Origin: Bradyrhizobium sp. CCGE-LA001
GTDB lineage: Bacteria > Pseudomonadota > Alphaproteobacteria > Rhizobiales > Xanthobacteraceae
Direction of reading: 5' to 3'
DNA: 64,000 bases
NCBI RefSeq assembly: GCF_000296215.2
Contig: NZ_CP013949.1
Coordinates: forward strand, 6,813,501 to 6,877,500
The position numbers and the translations under genes are program-made. The notes under the pieces were generated by a model. That model worked only from the letters and a program-made list of their open reading frames with translations. It was not told the DNA's origin and ran no database searches. Positions within the stretch are counted from its first letter, which is position 1. The number at the start of each line of letters is the position of its first letter. Below are positions 44,799 through 53,071 of this stretch, in pieces.

Positions 44799-45119
44799 TC
44801 AGCTGAACGACTTTCCACAAGAGCAACACGATTTCGCGTTAGGATTGTCGAAGGTGAACCCCGCGCTCTCCAGGGCCACCACGAAGTCGATAGTTGTGCC
44901 AGCCAGATGCTGATGGCTCTTATTGTCGACGAACACTTTCAGTCCGTCACGTTCGATGACAGTGTCGTCGGGCTCTGCGCTAGCGGCCAGGCCCATCGTG
45001 TACTTGAACTCGGCGCAGCCACCCATTTCGACGGCGATACGCAGCCCGCCCGCTGGGGGCGCCGACGCCGAAATGGCCCTCTTGGCGGCGTTCACTGCGT
45101 TATCGGTCAGATTGATCAT
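44799..45119 (-). CDS. iscN: IscA/HesB-type Fe-S carrier protein IscN (106 aa)
   Basis: INLTDNAVNAAKRAISAS opens an A-type Fe-S carrier. GGLRIAVEMGGCAEFKYTMGL has the first conserved cysteine (Cys35), and CCSCGKSF near the end carries the CxC pair. Such proteins shuttle Fe-S clusters or iron; the nif-linked version is expressed with nifS. The gene is first in its operon, 27 nt after the predicted transcription start of a NifA-type promoter. The name iscN follows the usage for this gene in Rhizobium and Bradyrhizobium. Confidence 0.9.
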   Translation of the reverse strand: MINLTDNAVNAAKRAISASAPPAGGLRIAVEMGGCAEFKYTMGLAASAEPDDTVIERDGLKVFVDNKSHQHLAGTTIDFVVALESAGFTFDNPNAKSCCSCGKSFS

Positions 45120-45156
45120 TTTCGTCCTCGTCTAGCTGTCTTTTGGTCGTCGGACT

Positions 45157-45172
45157 GGCAAGTGGCATGCCA
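45157..45172 (-). promoter_or_regulatory. Sigma-54 -24/-12 promoter of iscN-nifS
   Basis: The minus strand reads TGGCATGCCACTTGCC, with GG-N10-GC and one mismatch in the -24 box. The element is nearly palindromic (GGCA...TGCC), so a weaker match also exists on the plus strand. Confidence 0.85.
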
Positions 45173-45232
45173 CCTCGAAAATGCTCGGCATCGCTGTCTT
45201 CTTCGACGCCCACCTGTTGGCTTTCTAACGCA

Positions 45233-45248
45233 TGTCGAATCACGGACA
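45233..45248. promoter_or_regulatory. NifA site between two divergent promoters
   Basis: TGTCGAATCACGGACA fits TGT-N10-ACA exactly. It lies 62 bp from the iscN -24 element and 75 bp from the -24 element of the gene at 45394, so it can serve both. TGT-N10-ACG at 45215-45230 is a near match. Confidence 0.85.
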
Positions 45249-45321
45249 GGATTCTTGGGGACTTCGCACCACGATTGCGTAATTTTCTTTAGAACAAGCC
45301 AAAACACCGCCCCTTATGCGA

Positions 45322-45337
45322 CGGCAAGACATTTGCA
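45322..45337 (+). promoter_or_regulatory. Sigma-54 -24/-12 promoter of the unknown gene at 45394
   Basis: CGGCAAGACATTTGCA has GG-N10-GC and a perfect TTTGCA -12 box. It predicts transcription from about 45349, 45 nt before the ATG. Confidence 0.75.
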
Positions 45338-45393
45338 CTGGATCTTGCACCGGCCGAGGCGCCGGTGAAGAGTTTAGATCGAGGACAAATCTG

Positions 45394-45984
45394 ATGACTT
45401 CAATCGCGAACACCGCGCTCGGCCCACTTGAGCGGGACGGGCGCTTGCTCAATGCCGTACTCAAGGCCGGAACCACGAAGCCAGGCCGGTTTGGCTTTCG
45501 CGGCGACATCGCACTGAAATTCCAGACCCAGGTTGCGGACGAGAAACGGCCGCCAGACTATTCGATTGAGCAAGTGTTGACGATTGCGCAGGAAGGTGAA
45601 AGCACAATTCCGGTGCTGGCTGGCTATCTGCACTCACTCGCCTATCTTTCCGACGTCGTAGACGTGCTTGATCATGCGCTAAGCCCGGAAGGGCGCTACT
45701 TCATCTTCTGCAACAACATAGACCTGTTGGCCAAATACCAAATTGAGCTTGGCGATATCATCTTCAACGTTCTGCCGTGTGACGAGTCCACGGTCTGGAA
45801 AGAGCTATTGGACCTCATCGGAATAGACAAGAACGACATCAAGAATCTCAACGCCGGCGGCAAGCTCGATTATGTCCTCGACGCGGCTAAGTCACTTCAT
45901 ATCTCCTATGACCAAATATCTTACGAAGCTGGTCTGGAGAGAATGAGCCCGGTGAAAAACAGAAACGAGAACCGGCCGGTCTAA
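45394..45984 (+). CDS. Unknown protein, probably NifA-regulated (196 aa)
   Basis: I do not recognise this protein. It is soluble and acidic, with no signal peptide or membrane segment. Notable parts are FGFRGDIALKFQTQ, a helical stretch IPVLAGYLHSLAYLSDVVDVLDHAL, EGRYFIFCNNIDLLAKYQIELGDIIFNVLPCDESTVWKELLDLIG and a C-terminal KSLHISYDQISYEAG. The two cysteines do not form a cluster motif. The ATG has GAGGA 8 nt upstream. It is the only plus-strand gene inside the nif block besides the ompW-like gene, and it has its own -24/-12 element sharing a NifA site with iscN, so a role in nitrogen fixation is likely. Confidence 0.8.
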   Translation: MTSIANTALGPLERDGRLLNAVLKAGTTKPGRFGFRGDIALKFQTQVADEKRPPDYSIEQVLTIAQEGESTIPVLAGYLHSLAYLSDVVDVLDHALSPEGRYFIFCNNIDLLAKYQIELGDIIFNVLPCDESTVWKELLDLIGIDKNDIKNLNAGGKLDYVLDAAKSLHISYDQISYEAGLERMSPVKNRNENRPV

Positions 45985-45993
45985 GCACGGGCT

Positions 45994-46391
45994 TCAAACG
46001 TCAGGTGGAGGATCACTCTCGACGAGTCGAACGCCGACGACGCAGACCTCGTCATCGAGGGCTGTCAGCGCGACGGGCGTAAGATCTTTGCCCTTACATG
46101 GGCCTTCGACGCAACGGCCAGTGCCGAGCTCGAAAGTCGCCCCGTGCTTGCCGCACATGAGCCGGACGCCGTATGGATCGAGAAACTCGTCACGCTTCCA
46201 GTCCAAGTTGACGCCGTTGTGGGGACATAGCCAAGTACCTTCTTGCCCCAGCGCACCCACCACGATGGACCACGGTCTCCGGCGACCGTCTTATCGACGA
46301 TCACTAGGCGGAAGCCAATCGCATGGCGGTTTGGAATGCCGTCAAGCCGACCGAGCGCAGAGACGGTATTAGGCTTTGTCCCATTGCTCAT
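45994..46391 (-). pseudogene. Rieske-type [2Fe-2S] protein gene with a frameshift
   Basis: The start MSNGTKPNTVSALGRLDGIP leads into FRLVIVDKTVAGDRGPSW and then changes frame near 46265. The other frame continues VGALGQEGTWLCPHNGVNLDW (C-x-H) and GVRLMCGKHGATFEL (C-x2-H), the two Rieske ligand pairs, through to GV at the end. Proteins of this kind, similar to the small subunit of nitrite reductase, occur in nif clusters after fdxB. A single base change in length would restore it, so a sequencing error or programmed shift is possible. Confidence 0.75.
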
Positions 46392-46899
46392 ACATAGAAA
46401 ACACCTTTCATTGATCATCAGCTTGATCGCTTCCGTCCAAAATGCAGGACTCCCTCAACTGCATGGATCGTAAACGACGGCAGACACCGCGATGCACGGC
46501 AGCGTCTCGGCACGGCCGAGCCTCTCGACGAATACAGGGCTGACCGGCAGCGTTACGTCTTAGCGTGAACCAGTTTCGCGAAGTTAATGTTCCCGCGTGA
46601 AGCCATGGCTCGACACGCCGGACGCCCAACGGGGGGCACGTGGTGCGCACCGACCCTGTCCCGCCTCGCCGATAGCAGGGGGCGACCAACACCGCGCGCG
46701 AATGCATCTGCTGAAGAAACAAGCATCGGGAGATTGAAGCTAACGCCAAGATGCAGGCTTCGGATAGCGGTGGGCACATAGTGCTAGCTGCAATTGTTGC
46801 TGGAGGACGCCGAACATCTTGATCCGCCGCACCACAGCACGACAACCGCGCCCAATACCAATGGTCGACAAAGATCTCGAAGTTGACTAGATGCACCCT
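46392..46899. other. 500-bp spacer downstream of fdxB
   Basis: A 162-codon minus-strand frame (46408-46896) has no recognisable domain. No -24/-12 element for the Rieske gene was found, so that gene may depend on the nifDK transcript. Confidence 0.45.
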
Positions 46900-47202
46900 T
46901 TACACAGGCGCCGCTATGGCCGGATCGTGCGCCTGGCAACTAGTGGGACACACCCTCGCACATGCACCGCAGCCGATGCATTCGCCCTTGTCATTCATAA
47001 CCATGATCTTCTTCTCAATCTCGTCGTCTTCGTCATCCTCGAGATCCACAAGTTCGCCTTCCTCGCTGATCCCCTTCAATGTCATAACATTGCGACCACA
47101 GACTTTAAAACAGCGGCCGCAGCCGATGCACTTCTTGGCATCAATTGAGTCCAGGTAGTTCGGCGTCCATTCCCGGCCACCTCGCGTGATGGATGACATC
47201 AT
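46900..47202 (-). CDS. fdxB: Nif-specific ferredoxin III, FdxB (100 aa)
   Basis: Two [4Fe-4S] motifs, CIGCGRCFKVCGRNV and CIGCGACARVCPTSC, are separated by a long acidic insert (LVDLEDDEDDEIEKK), the hallmark of FdxB. It is thought to carry electrons in nitrogenase cofactor assembly. The two start codons (MM) make the exact start ambiguous by one residue. It closes the conserved nifX-DUF269-CCE_0567-fdxB string, 8 nt after the preceding gene. Confidence 0.95.
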   Translation of the reverse strand: MMSSITRGGREWTPNYLDSIDAKKCIGCGRCFKVCGRNVMTLKGISEEGELVDLEDDEDDEIEKKIMVMNDKGECIGCGACARVCPTSCQAHDPAIAAPV

Positions 47203-47210
47203 GAGTACCT

Positions 47211-47411
47211 TTACGATTTACCCAGCTGCTTTAGCTCCCGTCGCTTACGATCGAGTTCGGCGAAGGCATCATGCGCCCTCTGCGCCACCGCCGTGATCGA
47301 CGGCCAGTTCACGGGCAATTCCTCCGAGAGATCGTGTAAATCCATTTTTGCCTGTGTTGCTCTTGCCGAAAGCTTCTTTAGTTCTGCTTCCAATCCTTCA
47401 CGATCACTCAT
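47211..47411 (-). CDS. CCE_0567-family small helical protein (66 aa)
   Basis: This two-helix protein (LEAELKKLSARATQAKMDLHDLSEELP and ITAVAQRAHDAFAELDRKRRELKQL) belongs to the CCE_0567/DUF683 family found between the DUF269 gene and fdxB in nif clusters. A cyanobacterial relative has been described as binding metal. It is 9 nt after the DUF269 gene. The length is normal and the start is the only ATG. Confidence 0.88.
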   Translation of the reverse strand: MSDREGLEAELKKLSARATQAKMDLHDLSEELPVNWPSITAVAQRAHDAFAELDRKRRELKQLGKS

Positions 47412-47420
47412 GAGACGCTT

Positions 47421-47906
47421 CTAATAGTTCGCGACGCTGGGAAACTTTCGTATCATGCTGACGCCGTCCTTTACATATTTGTCACCCTCACCTACGAGCT
47501 TTGCAAGACTTTCGAAGCCAAAGCGATGCACATCGCGGAGCTGCTTATTCAATACGATCAGTCGCCCCCCGATCAGCACCATGCGACCGAAGCCCTCGTG
47601 ATTCATCTTCAGCATCGGCTGGATCATGACCGCGGTCTCCCTCTCGATGGAGAGCGCGACCGCATCGAAGAACAGCTCCAGCCGCCGGATCGTGTCTGGA
47701 TCGGGATCGCCGACGATTGGCAGTTGGCGTCGTTTTGCACTATCTAGAATATAGGGTTCAAGCAGATAGATGTCGCTCCTGTTCTCCCAAGAACCATGCG
47801 TATCTTGGGCGCGCCAAAGCTTGATCAGCTCCTTGATGATTGGCGCATCAAGAACCGTATCGCCCTGTGCTATGTTTGCGGCCTCCGTCATGTCGTCCTC
47901 AGCCAT
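47421..47906 (-). CDS. NifX-associated nitrogen fixation protein, DUF269 (161 aa)
   Basis: FIKELIKLWRAQDTHGSW-like text (here APIIKELIKLWRAQDTHGSW), PIVGDPDPDTIRRLELFFDAVALSIERET and KMNHEGFGRMVLIGGRLIVLNKQLRDVHRFGF identify the family. It always follows nifX; the function is unknown but presumed to be in FeMo-co handling. It overlaps the nifX end by 8 nt, so the two are coupled. The start at 47906 gives the normal length. Confidence 0.93.
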   Translation of the reverse strand: MAEDDMTEAANIAQGDTVLDAPIIKELIKLWRAQDTHGSWENRSDIYLLEPYILDSAKRRQLPIVGDPDPDTIRRLELFFDAVALSIERETAVMIQPMLKMNHEGFGRMVLIGGRLIVLNKQLRDVHRFGFESLAKLVGEGDKYVKDGVSMIRKFPSVANY

Positions 47907-48294
47907 CGAAGTCGATTGTAGGCTTTTGATCCTCAGTCAAGGCTTTGCGTAGCCAGGGGGGCGGCGTCCCCCTCAGTACGCGCTCTAGCTTTTCAAGCAG
48001 CAAAAGGATGTTCTCCGGCTTGTTTACTTTGATCGGGTGAATCTTCTTGGCAACCACCCGGGCGGCAGCTGATCCGCCGATCGCCGCGACATAGAGGATA
48101 GCGCAGTCCTTGATCGCATCGATCTTTGGCGCCAGCTTGTCCTCGTCGCCGTCCTCCGCGAGATCACCGTGAAATTCAAACACATTCACCAACACGTGCC
48201 CCCCCGGGCCGACGTCATAGACAGCGATGTTTTTGGCCCATCCAAAATGCGCATCAACACGCCGCATGTCTTGAGTAGCGAACGCGACCTTCAT
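47899..48294 (-). CDS. nifX: NifX, FeMo-co precursor carrier (131 aa)
   Basis: MKVAFATQDMRRVDAHFGWAKNIAVYDV is the NifX/NafY-type domain start, and FHGDLAEDGDEDKLAPKIDAIKDCAILYVAAIGGSAAARVV the core. NifX holds NifB-co or VK-cluster between NifB and NifEN. The start at 48294 overlaps the nifN stop by 4 nt; an upstream extension is part of nifN sequence in another frame. The same domain is fused to NifB. Confidence 0.95.
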   Translation of the reverse strand: MKVAFATQDMRRVDAHFGWAKNIAVYDVGPGGHVLVNVFEFHGDLAEDGDEDKLAPKIDAIKDCAILYVAAIGGSAAARVVAKKIHPIKVNKPENILLLLEKLERVLRGTPPPWLRKALTEDQKPTIDFDG

Positions 48295-49697
48295 GGAATG
48301 GGCCTCTCTGTTCGGTCGGTGAATCCTCGGAGGCATGGCCTCGGGGCCGGAGCCGATGTACGCCAGGTATCTGGCGTGGGTCTATAATTCTGCTCGCGAT
48401 CCTCGATCAGCAGATTTGCGATTGCGAAGACAAGATCGCGCGTGCCACGGTAGCCCACCGAGTTGTGGTGCCCTGCGCCTATCCTGTCGAACATCGGAAA
48501 GCCGACGCGATAAAACGGAATCTTCAGCCGCGCCGCCGCTTGCCGGCCGTGAGAATGCGTGATGAGCAGATCGCACCCCTTGCTCTTCGCAACCTCTTCC
48601 AGGTCCTCCAGGTCACCGATCAGCACCTCCTCGCTCGCCAACCGCTCGAGCACGGCCGAGTGCGTGGTTGTAACGGCCGCGATCACCTGAACCCCCATAT
48701 CGTGAAGCATGCTCGAAAGATCGAATAAAAGGTCTGGCTCGGCTCCTATCGCAAGTTTGCGACCGCCAATATGGAAATGCGTGTCCAGCATCGCATCGAC
48801 GAGTTGCCCGCGCTGACGACGATATTTCGATGGCACCGGGCGACCGCTGATTTCGCTTAGAAAGGCAATGAATTCATCGTTGGGAAGGAGGCCGCACAGT
48901 CGCTCAAAGAGGCGAAATGGCACGCCAGTCTTAGCCTGCATTGCCTCTCCAGCCCGCCTCATCTGCGAACCGATGGCTATAGTCCACCCGGCCCGGCCCA
49001 TGAGCGCGATCTCGTCGACCCCGATGCCACCGATCGTCGTCGGCGTGAACTCATCCGGGACATGCCCATCCAGAGATCCGGCAAGATCAGGTAGGAAGGA
49101 CGGCTGCAATCCGAAGTCTGAAAGGATAGCTCGGAGCTCGTCGAGATCGCCCGGTGTGAGGTGGCATCCGGGAAGAACATTGACCCTGGCGGGGTCACGC
49201 GGGACATCCACGGCAGGCGTCTCAACCAGAACCTCGACCATCCGCGTTACAGCTTTCCCCCAACCATCCTGGAACGCGTCTTTGAAATCTGGCGTTGAGA
49301 CATAGACCAGAGGCAATCTGGCGAGTTGCGGATGTTTCTGGCGAATGAGCTTGATGTAGGCATCAACATCGTCGCCGTTAGTTTCGGTCACCCCCGTCGA
49401 ACAGATACCAATGACCTTCGGCTTGGCGCGATTGAAGATGTTAAGAATTGCCTGCTCGAGATTGTCGTAGCCCCCGAGCACGGTCGTGACCTCTGTCATC
49501 CCGGTGGTCTGCAACGGCACCGCCTCCTTGAAATGCCGTACAAACAGCGTGAGCCCAAAGGACGTGCACCCTTGAGCGCCGTGTAGGAGTGGCATGGCTC
49601 CGCGCAGTCCCATGAAAGCAAATGCGCCGCCGATCGGCTGACTCATCTTTAGCGGGTTGACGGCACAAGCCTTCTTCGGCGTCATGACGACAGCCAT
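48291..49697 (-). CDS. nifN: NifN, FeMo-co scaffold subunit (468 aa)
   Basis: NifN forms the alpha2beta2 scaffold NifEN on which NifB-co becomes FeMo-co. PLKMSQPIGGAFAFMGLRGAMPLLHGAQGCTSF contains the conserved Cys43 near the P-cluster-like site; VIGICSTGVTETNGDDVDAY and PFYRVGFPMFDRIGAGHHNSVGYRGTRDLVF are further NifK/N motifs. It begins 9 nt after the nifE stop. The length is normal. Confidence 0.97.
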   Translation of the reverse strand: MAVVMTPKKACAVNPLKMSQPIGGAFAFMGLRGAMPLLHGAQGCTSFGLTLFVRHFKEAVPLQTTGMTEVTTVLGGYDNLEQAILNIFNRAKPKVIGICSTGVTETNGDDVDAYIKLIRQKHPQLARLPLVYVSTPDFKDAFQDGWGKAVTRMVEVLVETPAVDVPRDPARVNVLPGCHLTPGDLDELRAILSDFGLQPSFLPDLAGSLDGHVPDEFTPTTIGGIGVDEIALMGRAGWTIAIGSQMRRAGEAMQAKTGVPFRLFERLCGLLPNDEFIAFLSEISGRPVPSKYRRQRGQLVDAMLDTHFHIGGRKLAIGAEPDLLFDLSSMLHDMGVQVIAAVTTTHSAVLERLASEEVLIGDLEDLEEVAKSKGCDLLITHSHGRQAAARLKIPFYRVGFPMFDRIGAGHHNSVGYRGTRDLVFAIANLLIEDREQNYRPTPDTWRTSAPAPRPCLRGFTDRTERPIP

Positions 49698-49706
49698 GTC
49701 AGCTTC

Positions 49707-51353
49707 CTATTCTGCGGCCTGAAGCGCATGAGATGGCGAGGACTGAAGAATGTCCTCAATTCGTCTCTTGCAGCAGCCACCGATCGCATTTGTGTGCTGT
49801 CTGACTGCCTCAACGCTAGTCAGATTATGCGAACAAACTGCGTCCTCTATTGTGCCGAGATCAACTGTGTTGCAGACACAGATCTTCTTGGCGCGCCGTG
49901 CAGTCTCGTCGATTTCAGAACCGGAGATGCTGATGGCTGCCGGCGAGTGCACCTTTGCCAGCGTTCTAGCTAGCGCCTGCCAGGGTGCCGGCCGGCGCAG
50001 CTGCTCCCACATTGGATTGAATAGCGATCTGTCGATCTCCTCGACCAGCTTAACCATACCGAGATAACCCATGTAGGCGTGACAACGCTCCTGGTTAATA
50101 TCTAACCAGGGCGTCGCCGCTTTCAGTGCGACGAACTGAGACTTACCTCCCGAGAGCATGATGTCCGCTTTCGCGTCCTTCAGCATCTGGTACATCGCGC
50201 GTGGTGGCATGTCCTCAATCATCTGTGTCGCCTGCCCGGTCAACTCCCTAATGCGCTCTTTGTCTTCCTTTGTGGATTTTTTTACACTGGTCCCAACTAA
50301 CTCGAGTCCGGCCTCCTGCAGCGCGGCAACGACCGACCAGGACTTGACGCCGCCGGTAATCAACAAGGCCTTCTTGCCTTTGAAGCGTGGCTTGTATGGC
50401 TCGATTGCAGCCCAAGCGCGGGCCTCCTCACGTGCTATCACCGCCTCTGTACGCTCGATGAGATGACCGGGCGCGCCGCGCTCGACCAGCAATCGTGCAA
50501 TATCACGCAGTGAGATGCTGGAGTCCTGAATGCCGTAGAAGGACCCTTCGAAAAATGGAATCCCGTAACGATCTTTCATCTTGCGCGCGATGTTGATCAT
50601 CGACTTTGAACACACAACCATGGCGGCCCGGGCCCGGTGCGACGAAGCGACTTCGCGATACTTACCATCGCCTGAGATGCAGCAGAGAATGCGGATACCA
50701 AGTTCGTCAAACAACGGCTTAACCTGCCAAAGCTCGCCGGCCAGATTGTATTCCCCTATCAGATTGATGTCATAAGGCGTGATGTCATCTGGCTCTTGCG
50801 TCCCAATGACATGTTCGAGCAAAGCCTCGCCAGCAAGCTTGTTGCCGAGGTTTTTTGAACCCACGAAACCCGGCGAATTGACGGGAACTACCGGCGTTCC
50901 GAACTTTCGCGTAGCCGCCTTACAGACAGCGTTAATGTCGTCTCCTATCATTGCAGGCACGCAGGTTTGGTAGACGAAAAGGGCCGGCGGGTCGTACTTG
51001 AGGATTATCTCCTTAATCGCCTTGGAGAGTCTCTTTTCACCACCAAATACGACATCCGTTTCGTTCATATCGGTTGTAAATCCCGCTCGCCACAGGTCCG
51101 AGCCGGACGACGCCGCGCCGCGATTGTCCCAGGAATTTCCTTCGCAAGCTATCGGACCATGCACCAAGTGGGCGACGTCGGTAAACGGTTGTAGTGCGAT
51201 CTTGGCGCCGTCAAAGGCGCAACCGCCCGCGGCGCTACCCGGCAACAGTTGCTTGGTACAACCCGTCCTGCGTTCATTCTCCGGCTTGCTGCCATTCTTT
51301 GCGCAGCCCGGCTCGTTGAAAACGTCCCGGACGGTGGCCGCTAGCGAACTCAT
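49707..51353 (-). CDS. nifE: NifE, FeMo-co scaffold subunit with C-terminal BFD-like domain (548 aa)
   Basis: NifE is the NifD-like scaffold subunit. GGCAFDGAKIALQPFTDVAHLVHGPIACEGNSWDNRG holds Cys45 and Cys70, and YQTCVPAMIGDDINAV the third cluster cysteine; ISISGSEIDE ends the core. Beyond it, the last 60 residues contain CVCNTVDLGTIEDAVCSHN and TNAIGGCCKRRIEDIL, which look like a BFD-type [2Fe-2S] domain (CxC...GGCC). The long form of about 547 residues is known in Bradyrhizobium. The ATG at 51353 is preceded by AGGAGAGAAG. It lies about 100 bp after nifK, behind a hairpin. Confidence 0.97.
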   Translation of the reverse strand: MSSLAATVRDVFNEPGCAKNGSKPENERRTGCTKQLLPGSAAGGCAFDGAKIALQPFTDVAHLVHGPIACEGNSWDNRGAASSGSDLWRAGFTTDMNETDVVFGGEKRLSKAIKEIILKYDPPALFVYQTCVPAMIGDDINAVCKAATRKFGTPVVPVNSPGFVGSKNLGNKLAGEALLEHVIGTQEPDDITPYDINLIGEYNLAGELWQVKPLFDELGIRILCCISGDGKYREVASSHRARAAMVVCSKSMINIARKMKDRYGIPFFEGSFYGIQDSSISLRDIARLLVERGAPGHLIERTEAVIAREEARAWAAIEPYKPRFKGKKALLITGGVKSWSVVAALQEAGLELVGTSVKKSTKEDKERIRELTGQATQMIEDMPPRAMYQMLKDAKADIMLSGGKSQFVALKAATPWLDINQERCHAYMGYLGMVKLVEEIDRSLFNPMWEQLRRPAPWQALARTLAKVHSPAAISISGSEIDETARRAKKICVCNTVDLGTIEDAVCSHNLTSVEAVRQHTNAIGGCCKRRIEDILQSSPSHALQAAE

Positions 51354-51407
51354 TCTTCTCTCCTTGAGCCGGAACGATTTGGATTAATCAACCCGTCACG
51401 GGCTTGC

Positions 51408-51434
51408 GTCATCGCCGGCCGCACCGGCGATGAC
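51408..51434 (-). terminator. Strong hairpin between nifK and nifE
   Basis: GTCATCGCCGG pairs perfectly with CCGGCGATGAC around a 5-nt loop. There is no T-run. It probably limits read-through into nifENX or protects the nifDK message, giving more NifDK than NifEN. Confidence 0.7.
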
Positions 51435-51451
51435 ACGCGTAACGTCCACCA

Positions 51452-53008
51452 TCAACGAATGATGTCGAAACTATAGTCGGTCTCGCCGAGACGGCTGGTC
51501 TTCTTGTCGAGCTCGTCGAAGATCTTGTCGAGAATCTTTACGAGCACATTCATGCTACCTTGATAGCCCCACACAGCAGAGCGGTGATGGTGATGGCGAT
51601 CAAAAACTGGAAATCCGATCCGAATCAGCGGCGTGCCGGTGTCCCGTTCCAGATACTTTCCGTAAGTGTTGCCAATCAGAAAGTTGACAGGTTCGGTGAA
51701 CAATAGAGAACGCATATGCCAGAGGTCCCGCCCCGGATAAACGTGGCAGTTCTGCCCAAATGGCGAGTTAGCCAATAATGCCTTTGTCTTCTCCTCCCAC
51801 GCCTTATTGCCGTTGGTGGAGAGCACGTGAATAGGTTCCGCGCCGAGTTCGAGAAGGAAGGCAGCCAAACCGTAGCAGAGATCTGGATCGCCATAGACGG
51901 CGAATTTCTTGCCATGGATATGCGCACTGGAGTCACTCATCGCATCGACCAAGCGGCCGCGCTCTCGTGCTAGTTTTTCCGGAATGTCTTTGCCGCTGAT
52001 GCGCGACAATGCGAGCAGGAAGTCATCCGTTGCGGATACGCCCACCGGGTGATTGAACGCCTCGACTTCCTGGCCGTGCTCGGCGATGAACGGCAGTGTT
52101 TTTTCCGTGCACCACTGCTGCATGGAAATCGTCGCCTTCGCATGAACGGCGTTGGCGGCGTCTTCGAGTGTGGTGCCGCCGTCATACATCCGAAACTGGC
52201 CGTCTGTCGGCGTATCGAAAACCTCGGAATTGTCGGCCAGGACGGTATAGTCGATCCCCATTAGTTCGAAGATGCGCTTAATCTCGCGGAGGTTGCCGAC
52301 CGTATAGCCGTCGAAGCCGCCGATGAAGTTGATCTTGTCGTTCGGCGTGCGCTCCAGCTTGGGGGCGGTTCCCGCCTTCCCATCCCAGAAATGCTCCAGG
52401 ATGCCCTTGAGCGCATTGTCATAGCCGGTGATGTGACTGCCGACGAACGCCGGAGTGTGTGCGAACGGCACATCGAAATCCGACGGAACAGATCCCTTTT
52501 CCTTCGACGTTTTTATGAAGGCGTTGAGATCGTCCCCGATGACCTCGGCCATGCAGGTGGTGGAGACCGCAATCATCCTCGGCTTGTACATGTTGTAGCT
52601 GTTGGCGAGCCCGTCAATCATGTTGTTAAGCCCACCGAATACTGCCGCGTCCTCTGTCATCGAAGAGGAGACGCAGGAGCTCGGCTCCTTGAAGTGCCGA
52701 GACAGATGACTACGGTAATACGCGACGCAGCCTTGAGAGCCGTGCACGAATGGCAGCGTGCCCTCAAAACCAACAGAAGCGAACACCGCGCCGAGCGGCT
52801 GGCAGGCCTTGGCTGGGTTGATCATCAGCGCTTCCCGCGCAAAATTCTTTTCGCGGTACTCAGGCGTCTTTGTCCATTCTCTGACGCGTTCAACCTCAGC
52901 GGACTCACGTGGATTCTCGAATGCCTTCTTGTCTGCCAGCATCTGCTGGTATTCCGGACCGCGGAACAGCTCTATGTGATCGAGCACGTGTTCTGCACTC
53001 TGCGCCAT
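51452..53008 (-). CDS. nifK: NifK, nitrogenase MoFe protein beta subunit (518 aa)
   Basis: The P-cluster cysteines are Cys69 (NPAKACQPLG), Cys94 (GSQGCVAYYRSH) and Cys152 (STTCMAEVIGDD). VFDRHHHHRSAVWGYQGSMNVL near the end is typical. The length equals that of Bradyrhizobium NifK. It starts 63 nt after nifD and shares its transcript. With NifD it forms the catalytic alpha2beta2 component of nitrogenase. Confidence 0.99.
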   Translation of the reverse strand: MAQSAEHVLDHIELFRGPEYQQMLADKKAFENPRESAEVERVREWTKTPEYREKNFAREALMINPAKACQPLGAVFASVGFEGTLPFVHGSQGCVAYYRSHLSRHFKEPSSCVSSSMTEDAAVFGGLNNMIDGLANSYNMYKPRMIAVSTTCMAEVIGDDLNAFIKTSKEKGSVPSDFDVPFAHTPAFVGSHITGYDNALKGILEHFWDGKAGTAPKLERTPNDKINFIGGFDGYTVGNLREIKRIFELMGIDYTVLADNSEVFDTPTDGQFRMYDGGTTLEDAANAVHAKATISMQQWCTEKTLPFIAEHGQEVEAFNHPVGVSATDDFLLALSRISGKDIPEKLARERGRLVDAMSDSSAHIHGKKFAVYGDPDLCYGLAAFLLELGAEPIHVLSTNGNKAWEEKTKALLANSPFGQNCHVYPGRDLWHMRSLLFTEPVNFLIGNTYGKYLERDTGTPLIRIGFPVFDRHHHHRSAVWGYQGSMNVLVKILDKIFDELDKKTSRLGETDYSFDIIR

Positions 53009-53071
53009 GCAACACCCTTTAGGATAGTGATTACTGTGAATAGGGCTCTCGGCTGAGAGCGGCTAGTTGCG

